The notes under the pieces: generated by a model | Told to the model about the DNA's origin: nothing | Database searches by the model: none | Seen by the model: the letters and a program-made list of their open reading frames with translations, nothing else | From: Psettodes erumei | Lineage: Eukaryota; Chordata; Actinopteri; Pleuronectiformes; Psettodidae | Reading direction: 5' to 3' | Assembly (NCBI GenBank): GCA_016785225.1 | Contig: JAFBJZ010000612.1 | Location: 620,001-684,000 of the forward strand | Length of the DNA stretch: 64,000 nucleotides | Made by a program: the position numbers and the translations under genes | Part shown: piece by piece, positions 46,871-61,095 of the stretch | How positions within the stretch are numbered: position 1 is the first letter of the stretch | How the letters are laid out: each line of letters begins with the position of its first letter

Positions 46871-49800
46871 AAAATAACATTGAAAACTTCTCCTTTGTTC
46901 CAACCAGAAGGGAAACATTCCCAGCTGTTCAACAGTTTGAACACTTTCTCCCATCAAAGCAATGAACCTGCTTATTACATTAAAATCCTCACAGACCATT
47001 TCCGCTGCTTTCACTGTTGTTTTTAGAACATGAATGTTTCATGAAGATATTCAGCTATCCCAAAAGAATCTTACGGACTTTCAAGATGCAATCACCATGG
47101 CTGTGCTCTACTTTCCCCGTTCCCTGACCTGAATAGCTCATCAAAAAAAAAAAAAGAAAACCTCTTCTGGTGCCTGTCACTCGAGTCTTCTACCCGTTTC
47201 CCTCAAAAGCCACTGGTGCCATCCCATCTACATCCCAGTCCCACCCCTTCACTCCAGCGTGATCTTCACATGGCCTGGCACAAGTTCACAGTCTTAATCT
47301 TGTGGTTGCCTGCTAAAATAGATGACCTTTTGGGCTCTGATTAAAATCTCACTCAAAAACAATTCTGCGTATGTTTATTTATGAGACTGGAAAATGGTGG
47401 AATAAAGAGAGAGAGCTTGTTTCAGCTTTGTGACATCGATTACCCGCTCTTTCATGAAACTACTTACTCGTGTAAAGCAATACGATTTTACAGTGATACT
47501 TTACCACTGAACAAACCCTACCCTATAGCAATATTGCATTAATGTGAATGTAATGTAAAAGTCAATCACAGGCTGAGTATCATTTGACAGTTTTCGATGT
47601 TGGTGCCAGCAATATCTCACTCTTGGAACCTGATGTCAAAATAATACTTTTCGGGGGCGGGGGGGTTACATTTAAAATAAAGACTCCTGTCTTGTCAGTT
47701 CATCCGTTTAAAAGAACTTTGCCTGAATAAAATACAGACTAAAGTTAAAAAAGGAGGTGAAGTGTTTACATCTGTTCTGAACAGGCTTTTATAAAGGAGT
47801 GATGGTTGAGATGAAGATGAGGCCAAATATTTTCAAATGGGCATTCATAGTTTTGCTCTATTTTGTATATACAACATTTGAAAGGCATGCTTATTGAAAG
47901 ATTTTTTTTAAAAGAAGGAGCAGGAAAGAAAAATTCAAACCCTGCCTACCTTCTCACCTCCACAAACCTGGCCAGTCAAGCATGATGTTGACTGTATGCC
48001 ACATTTTTGGCTTCAGACGAAAGCGAAAATTATCTTACTGTATTACACAATTAATCCAGTATATCACTGACATTTTCCCATCATTATGACAGTTATTACA
48101 TATACATAATCCACTTATTACTTTTCTGTTACCAAGATATTATGCCCTGGTTGCCTTTCTATAATGAACTGTAATGTAATGGCTAACAAGGACTGAGCTG
48201 AGGACTGTTTCTAAATTTTTGTAATCAGCACAACTGCAATACCTCACTGAACACTGGATATGGTTGAACAGACAACAAGGAACTTCTGACATAGTACAAG
48301 TTTCGAAGCTTAATGCCCAGCTCTTGTTATTGTTAAGAAATCACAGAGAAACATCTTGGTGTCGCAGGGCAAGCAATAAAACCTGCAGGTGGAGACTGAC
48401 ATCCTGTCGATGGCTATGAGCTGACCTGATCCGTTTGTCTGACTGACAAAGAGCATAAGAGTCATTACATTTGAATCACCTGGTTCATCTCTCCTCCTCT
48501 CTCCAACCAAGGTTGAGTGAGGTGACCTAGCAGTCTGTCTGAGCCTCCAAGCCCGTCCCTCATATTCTCCCCCTGGCAGACGCACTTCATTACTCTGGCT
48601 AAATAGACTTTCAAGAGACCCCATCAAACATCATTTACACAGCCCGGCCCTATCACCTTTCACCACTGCCACCTCATCAGACATACGCACCCTGCCATTC
48701 ACACGTGCGCTACACGGCACGCCCACGCAGACACACATGTACTAACTGGACGCACGTACGGCTCTCCTTCCTCCTTTACCATCTTATCCCCTGCCGGCCC
48801 ATCAGTCATCATGCACACATACACACACACACACACACACGCGTGCGCTCAGGCATCCTTGGGCTCTATTCCCCAGCCACCTCATCAGGCCAGCATAGAC
48901 AGCTATTACAGTCTGCACTCAGATGCCCATTTCTCCTCCCATCTCTTTCCTTATCTGCTGGCTGGCTTCGTCCGCAACAACCTATTGACCTGAGACACAG
49001 CCTCACTGCCCCGTCGACCCGGACACACTCTGTGTGCATTTAACGGAATGCCTGCTATCTTTCCACCCGCCAAACTCCATTCAGCCACTGTTCATTTTAT
49101 TCATTTCACCTCAGGTAAGGCCGGCTTGACATTGTGTTTGGCACCTGGGCCAAATGGTTGTCTGGATGATGTCACAATGTCAAGACGTTACAGAAGACCA
49201 ACAACTGGTCGGCATGAATCGATTTCACTTCACTTTACAGAAAACGTTTCACTCCAAACAGCTGCGGAGGCATCCTGGAATCAGACCTTTAAACATATAA
49301 CCTTTAGAATAAGTGCTGGAAGCTCACCAGTCATTTGAATGCATAATGACACATCGTAAGTCCAAAGATTATTTTTTAATTAAATCACTTATGGAAATGA
49401 CTCCTCTGAATGTTGATGTTTGCAAAGTGAGGACAAAACATTTTTAATTACATTTCTGATTAAACACAACATGGTTAATTAATCTGTGGTTTGACTTGAC
49501 AAAGTGAAGAGTGTCAAAAACAGACGCTCTCCATTTTCATTCGTGTTGTCTTCAGTTTTTCCCAGGTCTTATCAAAGATGCTGTTGACAGCATCTTTTAC
49601 AGTCTGATAACTCATGGACAGTCTGTACCAGAAAAGCCGTCCAGGCTAAAATTACTGTCTGCACTTTTCTTATCTGCTCCCAGGAATGAAAAGGAGTCAG
49701 ACACTCATTTTAGTTTTCTAAGTTGACCTTGTCAAAATCACTGAGTGCACAGTGTGCGACCTGCCATGACATACGTTAACAACCAGCTCGAGAACATAAT

Positions 49801-52019
49801 TAAGCACTTAGGACCTAAAGGGTCAGTTATTTCCACCAGGAATCAAGAGAGATGATATTGGACCTTCATCAGGTGCACACAAACCCAATTCAAAACTAAT
49901 GCTAAAGTTGCTCAGCGTCTACTGAATGTTTAAATGTATAATGTAATGTGTAATGCTAATTTAACTTTCTGAGGTGGTAAATGTACAAAAAGTGTCCAAA
50001 AGAGGCACACATTAAAGTTAAATTCTTGATTTGGCTTCTAATTTCTATTTGTCTTTGTCACGGCCACAACAAAAAGCAGACACATGCCCGTGGACGGTAC
50101 AACCACATAGTGTATGTGAAATGACAATTCTGAATACAAAGACAGGATATGTCACTCCTTTGGGCTCTGTCATTCCAGGGCAAAAAAACAACAAAAAAAA
50201 GGGATTTTCAGCCTGGATAACAATTACCCTGCTTTTCCAATAATAGCACACAAACACTCACAGGGCCTGAAACGCATTGCCCGCAGCCACCATCCCCTCT
50301 CATTCTATATTCTGGACAGGAAGTAGTGAGTTGGTAACCTGGGGTGACGGAATCAGGCCTCTGACTCACGCCCTGACCTCAAGGCGGGAACAACCCAGTG
50401 GAGGACAGACCTCAGCCTCCAGCGCTAGGCTAATGCAACATGGCTGACAGAGACAAACAGGCTAACCACGGAGCCACTATGATTACTATAAAAGAACAAA
50501 CATCACTGAGAGCAATAGCTGCCCGCATCCAAAGCAAAAACAAAAAAAAAAAAAACTGAAAAAAAAGAAAGAGGGCTGGGTTCAAGCTGGTTTGCTGCCG
50601 GAACAAGAAAAATCAGCCTTCATGGATGCAGGGGAAAACAAATTGAATTCTGAAGGTTGTTAAAAATGAATTGAAAACCAACAACATGAAACAGCGAGGT
50701 TTTCCAACTTGAGCGCTGAACACGCTGCTGCTTAATAAGACAAAACCAATGGAAAGCGTGCAAACGCAGGTAGATACAGGCCACAGGAAAAAACAAAAGA
50801 GGATGCCTACCTCGTTCCCAACTGTCACATAAAAAGCTAAAAACAGAAGCAGTAAAAGCTGAACAGAAAAATATACCTGACCAGCTGGAAGGAAAAGCAG
50901 CGAGATCTTGGTCTGAGGAAAGAGAACCGCTGGAGATGCTGACTCAAGGCTTGGCATTCATTTCAAGGAAACGTGTCAGGCAGAGGGAGAGGTGTCGGTG
51001 GGGGCACAGAGGTCTGCTGTAGTGTGGTCTAACAACAATGCTAGTAGCCCTGGAGAACAACCTTATCTGACACCTCGTCTGTGCCCCCTCCCCACCTCCC
51101 AACCCCACAGAAGCAGGTGCAGAGATGCCAAGTGAAACATGAGGGGAGGATTTTTTTTCCCCTTGCAGTCTTGCCCCCTCAGAAGGAGAACACCTGGTCC
51201 CCACAGAGGGAAAGATGAGGAGGAGGGGGAGTCGAGTGATAGCCACCCCCTTTGAATGTCTACCTTTTTTTCCCTCCCCATCTCTCTCTTTTCTTTCCAC
51301 CTTCCTCTATTTCGAGCCCTGTCTCTCCTCTTCCTCCCCTTCCTCCATCCCTTTTTCCTCTCTCGTTCCGCTGTCTAGCTCTCAGCTGTCAGACTGAGAA
51401 ATGGCAGGTGAGACAGGGGTTGTCTGTCTGGGGAGATGGGCAAGATAGGGCAGAGGCCGCTAGACACGCATGTGCTAAGACCCATGCATAAAAATGAAGC
51501 ATATGTACCAGTCCAACCTGTGGACATGTTGTGAAGCGGCTCTATATTTTGACATTACTCGTGATGGCATGGCTTTCACCTTAAAGGGCCAAAAGCAGAT
51601 TTAACAGATAACTGTAACCGAGATCTATGATATTTGCCAGTTTTGCGGCCAATCAGCACTCTTGATTTTGGTTGATGCCTGCACCCTCTTCCCTGACTGT
51701 GGTGCCACATTTACATGTATAAGAAAATCTGGGAAAAACACATTTTCTGCAGAGCTATTTTATGTTGATTGCAATCAAAACTGGATGATGAGGTGGAAAC
51801 ACGAGAGGAAAGTTTGCAACCCAAGTTTTTTTTAATTGCATTGCAGTGACAAGCTCCTTCTTCATGTGGTAGAAAGACAGAAAAAAATCCCTTCGTTCCA
51901 GTTCAAAATAGTAAATATTTGAATTAACATTTATAAAAACTGTTGAGATTACTGAGATGGCATGATGATGCAGCTTTAATAGATTTTTTTTTTGAGTTTT
52001 TTTGATGGGTCATAATTTC
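46871..52019. other. Downstream non-coding DNA
   Basis: No gene is seen. A CA tract lies at 48,820 and a G run at 47,654-47,666. Purine- and pyrimidine-rich patches occur at 50,520-50,575 and 51,255-51,370. Confidence 0.55.
48820..48840 (+). repeat. (CA)n microsatellite
   Basis: About ten CA units followed by GCGTGCG. Confidence 0.9.
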
Positions 52020-52520
52020 ATGTTTGAAACATATTTTGATATTTAGGGAAGTCTGAATAAAGACTTTATTGCCAGGAGTTAGATGAGCAGATCACAGTAG
52101 AGAATTAGCATAGGTTAGCATAAAGAATGGAAGGAAAGGGATAGCCTGGCTGTATCCAAAGATTAAAAATTAAAAAATGCCTGTCAGCCCCTCTGAATAT
52201 AATCAGCAAATTCTAGGTACTCTAAGTAGTTCACCAACTGAAATGTAAAAACAACTACTTGTGGTTTTAGGTGTTGTGTGCTGGAACTATTTATTGGCTG
52301 AGTTTAGATGCATCCTGGATTAGTATTGTGACAACCAGGAGAGACTTCAAAAAGTCACAACACGGCTGCTGGTCACTAAAAAGTGGCACCAGGCAAGCTG
52401 ATTCCCCCTTCCAGTCTTTATGCTAAGCTAAGCTAACTGCTTGCTGACTTCCTCTGATGAATTTATTGAGAATACAAGACACAGGGATCTAACCCGTGAT
52501 GGTTCACCATTCCTTTAACA
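52020..52520 (+). mobile_element. Longer copy of the same percomorph repeat
   Basis: Diagnostic words in order are 'gagttagatgagcagatc', 'ttagcataaagaatggaa', 'tagcctggctgtatccaaag', 'aactacttgtggtttta', 'gtgctggaactatttattgg', 'aagctaagctaactgcttg' and a terminal 'ttcctttaac'. They match the same family as the fragment at 23.88 kb, in the same orientation. The copy is diverged, and no open frame is present. It is probably a non-autonomous transposon. Confidence 0.65.
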
Positions 52521-54079
52521 AAAATCTGCATACCATATATGCAGTGTTTAAAAAGCATGCACGAACTACCCATGACACTCTTGCTTTATTCTGAAAAAAA
52601 TAGATGGGGATTCATTAGATCAAATGAGAATGTCTAACCAGCGAGTTCACAGCCCTTCATTATCCGTGTGATATACTGACAACATCAAAGAAAACATACA
52701 CAGTGTCTCTCAACTTTGTTCTGCAACTTTCCTCAGACTTGATGTGTAGAGAGTTTGGAGTCAGTGTGCGTTAGCTAGACCACTTACTTGTTACTCAATC
52801 ATCAAAAATATACCTGAGTTATTGATGGCATGGCCTCATCAGAAGTTATGTAACATGAAGCACAAGATATATACCTCATAGCTGATCAAAGTCTTCATGT
52901 GCACACAGAACGCAATATACTGGTTCACTGAAGCGGTTTAAAATTTCAAAAAGAATCCATCAGACTCAGTTACTTCATGCTCACTTTTATTCACTGTTAA
53001 TTTGACTGTCATGTCGTTTCACAATTTACCTATCACATACATTATATTTTGGGCATTGTCACATAAAGCAACCCTCATGAAAACAATATTTTAGAGCTAC
53101 AATTATAAAAGTTCTGGAAATCAAGCTTGTGCTAGCACTGGACTTATGAGCGAACCGGTCTGGTGTGCTCCATCTCCATCTTTCTTCTCTGTTACACTCC
53201 ACCCAGCTCTTCACCTACATCCTCAGCCCGGGAGTCAGTCATGTCAAAGTCCTCCAGGAGCTAATATTGGCTTGAAGCCTAGGTGAAGTGGGGTAGGAGA
53301 CCGTGTATTGATTGGCAGCCTTGAACTCCCACCCCTGACTCTGTCCTTATCTGATTCGTTAAGAAAGGTGAGGATCACCCAAAAAACTTTACAAGGGTAT
53401 ATATCTGCACTGCTTCCAGGCCGATCAATAAGTCTGGGTCACAGAAGCCTTTGACAGCACCTCTCCACATTAAGATTCTGGAGCGTAGCGCAACAAATTT
53501 GGAGCAAATGGCAACAAAAAATATTTGAAAAAACCCCAAATAGCTATGTACTGTAGCTGAAAGGGGATGTGGGACATGTCATGTATTACTGCCTACCCTT
53601 TACACAATGGCTTAACATGTATTCTCTTCAGACAGAGCTGTGGGATTGTTGTTGACATCCTATTTGCTTTCTTGTCGAAAGGGAGAGAAGATTGAGATCA
53701 CTTGTCTATGCATTCACCATGGAGGCTGAGCCAGGCGAGGACTAGCTTAGTATAAAAATATAAGAAGAAACAGGAAGCTGGGGAACAGCTAATCTAACAT
53801 TGCATCTTATTTGTATGTAGCTTTGTTTGAAGTTACATGCTGTAAGTATTGTTTTATCTAACCACTATTCAGTTGAACCTAATTTGTTGCTCTTCAGAAG
53901 CTCACAACAATATTTCAGGATATTTCAAGAAACAACATTTGATTCATTCAAAATCTTATTCCGAGAGCACAGTTTAAGACATCTCACTGTGGTAGCATGT
54001 ATTTTCATTCTTATGTATTTATTATGACAGTCATTCCATTTTATGAATAGAAGTCCACCCTGATAATACTGTACTGTTC

Positions 54080-54400
54080 ACCCAGAGACATGGCCCTTCA
54101 ACATTAATGTGCTATTCCTCATGGACCCAGAGCGCGTGCTTTCCGTCCCTAAGTGTCATCAGTGGGCCTTTGATTGAAAAGTGTTCACAGAGGGGTAATA
54201 GAGAGGAGGCAAACGAGCATGTAATTTTTATTTCCAGCGAGCATTGTAATGTTAACAAATGGCAATGGGAGATGAAAGCCGGGTCTTTGTTCAGCGGAAC
54301 ATTCATTCACGTCTTGTTTACTTTGCGACTGTGTTGGGGAGGAAAGAGATTTGTCTTTGACAACTGTATTTGCAAGCGAGGTGTGATATTCTTACACTGA
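54080..54400. promoter_or_regulatory. Candidate downstream conserved element
   Basis: Balanced, repeat-free text around 'gtaatttttatttccagcg' and 'tgtaatgttaacaaatggca'. A 97-codon frame crosses it with no recognisable domain. It lies 8 kb beyond the gene. Confidence 0.2.
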
Positions 54401-55245
54401 AGCCAGGTATAGCCACCGAAAATGTGTACACCAAAGAAGAGAGTGAGGCAGCAGCAGTGGAGGGAGAAATTGAAATCTAATCCTGTCAGTCACATTTGGA
54501 CACCCCTTTTGTGACTCTCCTGTGGCACTTCCATCCCAAACTGCATGTGGAGACAAGAGGAAACAAGCTACATCTGCCCTCAGAGAGGAGAGGCAGGGCC
54601 TGGCGAAGTAATGAGGCATGTATGAGCGGAAAATGACACATAGGAAACAAACAGCACACAGTAAACATGCTTGTCGAAGATATCAGTGGCACACACCCAT
54701 CTGTTGCTTGCCATTGCATCATTGTGAATGATCTTTGATGCATTTGTAAAACAACAAAGTAGATCAGGAAGCTCACTGCTGCTGGGAGCAGTGCTACGGC
54801 AGGTTCAGGTGTATAACAGTAGTTAAAATTTTCTATCTTCCTCATTCATGCACATGTACACAAGGGCCGACTCTGTTTTATTAATGGGTTGACATCCACC
54901 ATGACCTGCATGAGAATTTTTTTTCAAGAAGTAGTGTGCGGGTTCTTTATTTACACAGTGACAAGCTCATGCACAACGAAGCTCAAGTATGTGCGCGATG
55001 AATAAATCACATCTCTAAGGTCTCATCCTGTAAGCTGTCTCAAATGGAGTATCTATTCAATAAGACACTGTGCGCATGTGTCTGTGTGTTTGTGTGTGTG
55101 TGCACATACTCAGCTCTGTGGTTTACTTCAGAGGGGGCATTGCTCCGTATTTCATCCACGGTAGGACCCGGTAATTTCATACTGAAGGCTACTACCATCT
55201 ATGTCTGTGCACTATTACCTGCACCCTCTCTTTCTCTGTCTCTGT

Positions 55246-55248
<3 letters not shown>

Positions 55249-55278
<30 letters not shown>
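55249..55278 (+). repeat. (CA)n microsatellite
   Basis: About fifteen CA units after a CT-rich stretch. Confidence 0.9.
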
Positions 55279-55280
<2 letters not shown>

Positions 55281-58200
55281 CTACACTATTCACAGCGCTC
55301 ACATTCAAAGCCCTTGAGTGTGACTTGCAGTAACAGTAAACGCTGTGAAAAACGATAAGACTTTCTCCTCCTTATTAACACTGACGAGCATCAGAGGTGA
55401 TGGAGTATGTGGAAGCAGCTCGACATTAAAGGTAATGCTTTCAAACAGGGCTCCCCAGACCCCAGTCAAATGGAGTCATTATATCAAAAGACTCCCCATT
55501 ACAGTAACTATACATCTCCCGCTGTGTCCTCTCACTGTATTGCCAATTAAAATATATAGCAACTAGGAACAGGGTGAGTAGGCTACGATCTTGGCAGTGT
55601 CTGGAGCTCTTTGAAGGGAGGTTGTTTTTATTAGAATCAGTACAAAACTGAGGGCCAGAACGGCGGCACTGACTCTCTTGGTATTCCTATGAAAGTGAGA
55701 GAAAATGGGCTCCGGGAGCATGTTTTGTGACTATGTCTATGTTTTTCTCTGATCACAGAATTTGCTTTGTTACTGTATTGAAAAGAAAGCGACAACCTTT
55801 TCCCTTTTTTCCTCTCCGCGTTTAATTTCACTCTGCCTTTGAGGTCCTGATGAGTGAATAACAGGGAGAGGGAATAAAAGAACAGGGTGCATTAAATGTG
55901 TCCTTACCTGGGTGGCAGAATTGGAGCTGCACGGTTCAGCCTTTTAAGCATAATCAAGCATTCGAGGCTTTATCGACAAAAACACGAGAGCACAAACAAC
56001 AAACAACCCCGCAGGAGCACTGAGAGCAAAAATGTTTCAACCAACCAGAGGCAGGTCTCCAAGGTTACATGTTGTATTTAATCCCCTGAACCCCCCACAG
56101 GCCTGATGCTGGAAGAATTTTGTTGATGTCTTGGGTTTGCCTGCACGCCGTGTGTGCTTGCGCGTGTGCGCATCTTCATCCCCCGAGCCACAGTTAAACT
56201 CCAGTGACATCAGCAGCCATGTCTTATTCCCCTATTCCGAAGGTCCCACTGTAACGCAGTGTGTCAGAGCAGGGACTACTGTCTCATACACAAGACACAC
56301 TCATTAGCACACGCGCTTGCGTCTCTCTTATGCACAAGCATGTGCGCGCACACACACACACACCAGTGGAAGACACCAAGAGAGCATAAAAAGGCACAAA
56401 AACAAATTAAACCAAGTGCAAGATAGGCCTTTCATTATAATTACCATATTCAATAAACCACAGATTAGATAAAGGAAGAGAAGCTCTGGGAAAGAGGAAA
56501 GGGTTTGTGCATGTGTCTCTGTGTGTGCGTTTGTCTGTGTGTATTTGAGCATATTTCTCCATGAACTTGAAAGATGAGTAGAGGATTGTGCATAATTTAC
56601 ACTGTAGTTTTCAAAGAGGCTGCTATTCCACAGATGGTATGAATTCAGTAGCTGTGGTCCTCCACTCAGTTTCACTCAAGCATCTAAAGTCTTTCTAAAG
56701 TACTGAACCTTAAGTAATTATTACATCCAATCTATTTTAAACTAATTTTGGGTTTGGCAGTTAGCCGCCTGTTTTCACATTATTACATTATTTGAGAGTT
56801 AGTTAATTTTGCAAGTGGGCCCAGTTATTTGCACCCATTCAGGAGCAGTCAGTGCCGACTTGGATCGCATCAACATTAAACTTTTGTAGCGCATTCAAAG
56901 AGTTGAAGTTTGATTCAACTGTAAATACAGTATCTCCTAAAGAACTTGAACACCGTCATCTGCATCCATGTTATTACATGTAACAACTATGTGCGTATTT
57001 GCTATATTTACTCCATGTGGTTTTATGCATTGAAATTGTTACCTGGGCTGCACCACAGTGACAGCAGTGAGCGCTTTATAGCTCTGATACCTTGTACATC
57101 TGTTATTTGGGTATACAAACATGCCTTTTTATGCTTGTATGGGTAAAAATTTTCTGTCTTGTGCTGGGTTGAAATAATCATTTGGTATTCAGCAGTCGGC
57201 TTATTTGCTGATGGACAGTGTCTCCTCCCAGCCACCGACATCTGTAAATGGTGAAAAAAAGGGGGGAAAAAAAGGTGCATGGAGGTTGGACGGCTCTGGT
57301 AAAAAGCTTAGTAAAGAAAAAAACAAGTACAGCAATAGCACCTTGTTTTATATTTGTTTTTTTTAACTTACTATTCATTCAAGTATTGCACCCTATCATT
57401 ATTGTCACTATCCATTGTCCTACATTTTTGCAGTGTATAAAATTTCAGTAAAAAGTAAAAAAATGCCAATTGCAAATTCCAGGAACCCACACTGATTTTT
57501 TCATTCAACCAAATGCCTTAAACACAAATAATAATTATACTAAAAAAAAAGCATATTCACACATAAGTGAAGGTGAAACCAGAAAAAGTTTTTACTTTTT
57601 AAATGACAGTCGGTCAATCAATATTTTTTCAAAATGATTTGTCATGTGACATGTCCTCTGGTATCTTGAAAGGCACTACATATACAAAATGCATTATTAC
57701 ATAAAAATGTATCCAAATTGACACCTGTGATCCAAAGACAGACATCGAAAAATAAATTCTTCTGAGTACCGAACTGCAAAACACATTAACTTTTGTAGTG
57801 ACTGGCATAACATTGCAAATTGATACATAAAGATGACTTTATTGCAATGTTACTGCGTAGAATAGATTTTCCAAAGCCTGCAATGTCTCTGAACTATCGT
57901 AATCTGACGCCACATTGTATCAGCTGTTTGAATTGAAAAAGTAACACAGTGTTGCGAAACCTCCAACGTGTGGAACCTGTGCTGCTAACCAAATATTTTA
58001 GCTGAGGGGCTAATACTGACAGACAGCTAACCCACTGAAGTGTGGCTGGAGGAAGAAACCTGTTTTCAGAGTAATGACACTTTTTTCCCCCTCAGCCATT
58101 AAATTCTGCTTTTAAAATTAATTTCAGAGTGATGTATTGATGTTAATATTTGACACACAGGGTGGAAATTATTAATATTCCACTTAGAGGAAGTTAAGCC

Positions 58201-59222
58201 ATTTGCTGAGGAAGCGGTCTGCGTGTCAGTCAAGGTTAACTTAAAGCGATGTTTAATGGGGAAAAAGGGAAAAAATAGGGAAAAATGAGGTTGGAGTATT
58301 AAGTATTGCATTCCAGTCCAATTGGCATGTACAGGAGCCTGAAGCAGAGAGACAGTTTGAGTCACAAGTGGAACAGTGGATCAAATTCAGGTTGTACAAA
58401 GAGTCAGTGATGCAAAGCGAAGAAGAGGTAGGAAGGTAAATAAGTATGCATGCTAAGGTGGTTACACATGTATGCAATATATGACACAGCACAGCACACA
58501 GCACAGCAGCTGGAATGGCAGGTAAACAGGGAGGGCTGGTCAAACCATTCCAGATTTTTTGATGGTCCACCGGAGATGAATCCCTCACAGCTCCAACCCT
58601 AACACCTTAGCTCAATTAAACTGAAGTCTGGATTTGTCAGCTGAGCAGAAACACTAAAATTTGGATGTGTCTATAACCTTAAATTTATAACAACCTGAAA
58701 ATGAGACCAGCAGCAGAAGATATTAACTGGTGATTAAATGTATGTCGCAAAAGCAGGTGAAGTCTTCTTTATATGGTTGACCCATGAAAATGCAACAGAT
58801 AAACTATAGCTGACACGAAACTGATGTGCTCATGTGATCGTTTCACTTCAGAAAACTCAACACTCTGATGGATGCTGTTGAACTGCAAAAACACAGTCCC
58901 CTCATGTTTGTGGATTGGTGTTTCCCCGAGGGGATTGCATGTTGGGTAAACACCATCTTGCAAAGAAGAACAACAGCCGGGAGTTGCGTTTTGGACTTTT
59001 GTCAAGTTAGGCACGAAGTTAATTAGCAATAGCTTATTCAATCTCTGTCACCTCAGCCAGCCTTTTAGATCTAAATGTTTGCTACATTTCTCTTCACTAG
59101 TAAAAAGGCTCAATATCATATACAGATTCAATACACAATCAGTTTTGCAGCTGAATCCAACCTCAGACACAACATCCTAAACTTTTAGAGGTTCGCATTT
59201 TGTATTTTGTGCCTCTGTGTAA

Positions 59223-59250
59223 GTGTGTGTGTGTGTGTGTGTGTGTGTGC
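59223..59250 (+). repeat. (GT)n microsatellite
   Basis: About fourteen GT units. Confidence 0.9.
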
Positions 59251-60003
59251 ACGTGCTTACGCATTAGTCCCCTGTGGTGATGCAATCCAAGCCGATTTAT
59301 TTATTTGCTCCTTAATTTGTCAAACAAGGTCAAACGCCCTGGTGACATTTTATCGAGACTCCTTTAGCCATTGTTTACACCCCAGCCAGACGCACAGAAT
59401 TCTTCACACAGGCAGATACAGAACAGGCACACAGACACACAGCCTTTTATCTCCCCAACATTTACAAAGCTGCCAGTGCCCCCCTGCCGGCCACAGCCAA
59501 GGCCTGCCCTCCTTATAAAGTCAATGAATTTCATGCAACAGCCGCTGCGACATCTGACTATCAGGTGGAGGCGCTGCACAGTCCCACGCTAATAAACCTT
59601 GATCATCTCCCTGAAAACATTCACAGCGAGACGCTCAAAATCCACGCATACGTATGCCAAACCATTTCCACACACCTATTCCAGAAATACTGCCATCTCC
59701 ACATCTCAACCGCCTCCCAAGAATACACCTGCAGAGGCACACGCCGCAGCAGTGAAGATGATATTGTAAAAGCAGACACGTGCATATAAAGATTCAGAAC
59801 ACACATGGATACACAGATTCCCTTTCCAACACGCACAAACCAAGCTCAGAAGTAAACAGCGTTGATCATTCGCTCTCTCCTGGGTGGATGATTGTGGCTC
59901 TTCCTCTGTGGGGTCTCCAACTGTGACTGAGGCAGAACTAATGCAGTTAGCTATGGAAGTCTGGCAGACGGAGCCATCAAAGTTGTGCTGTTCTGTACCT
60001 GTG

Positions 60004-60061
60004 CCCCCCCCCCCCCCACCACCACCACCACCACACACACACTCACACACACACACACACT
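60004..60061 (+). repeat. Poly(C)-(CCA)n-(CA)n compound repeat
   Basis: Fourteen C, then five to six ACC units, then a CA run with one T interruption. The successive units each differ by one step from the previous one, as if grown from a single slippage-prone seed. Confidence 0.9.
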
Positions 60062-60639
60062 CGCATCTCATCAATATCCCTGGCACTAATAGCTAAGCAT
60101 GTCTGATAACAGCAATGGCACATTGCACTGGAGAGAACATGATACAAGATTTTTTTCCTCAGGTATGTATGGTGAATTTTAGTTTAGTCACGACAGCAAG
60201 AATTCAGTTGGGGTATTTTCAAACTAATCTGGAAAGGCATGAATGTAACTCACAGACTGGGGGGGCCAGTGATGCGCATAGAATGTGTTCAGGGTGAAAA
60301 TAGGAAAAAAGTGCACCTCTAATATGTCCAGGATTTAGGAGAAGGGTTTTCTTTTTGTCCTAAGGTCAAACCAGCACAGTACATGAAGTAACAAGAGGGC
60401 ACTTGGGCCAACCTAAGAAGCACTTTCTGTGCACTTAGCCTGACCATGCCAGGTGCTCCTCAGCCATCTGGTGTGACAGTAAGGCAAAAATAAAGCATGG
60501 AAAGATTACAAAGAAATACAATAAATTAGGGTTGTTTTTTGTTTTTTTTTTTAAAAGGCAATTTGGCACTTAGAGCAAGGCAATGGCAATCCTCCATCCC
60601 CTGTGCACATTACAACTGAACAACACAATCTTGCTTTAA

Positions 60640-61095
60640 GCAATTAGAAGGGTACTCCAGCAATTTAGTATTCCATTTTTAAGCCTGACTCGGGAGGGAG
60701 TCACAGGAGACGGTTTGACAAATGAAATGTAAAAATCACCACAGCTCAGTGAGACACATCTTTCCTTAAAGTCTCTAATAAAGGACAAACCTTGAAAACC
60801 CAGGACCCTGCTGTACGTTATACAACCAACAGCATCTCTTTGTTACACCCTCACCGTCTGGTAAACACCCACATCTTTTGAATTCAAAACTTCCACTTTG
60901 TGGCAAAGGCCTTTTATTACAATTTTTTGTCCCAAAGCCCAAACAGAGATTACATCACTATGATGTCATCAGGGTCAAGACATTACACAATTTTCACAGG
61001 ATGCATAGTACGCTGCATTATGAGCACATTATGAGCACATTGGCCTTTGTGTGTAAAAGCAGTGTATTGCCCCTTTAAACAGAGGAATATAGAGA
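60640..61095. mobile_element. Possible non-autonomous repeat with TTAAAG-like ends
   Basis: The stretch from 'agaagggtactccagcaa' to 'gtattgcccctttaaac' has end words of the kind seen in fish elements that insert next to TTAA and begin with AAAGGGTACTCC-like sequence. I recognise the style rather than a specific family. No open frame is present. Confidence 0.35.
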
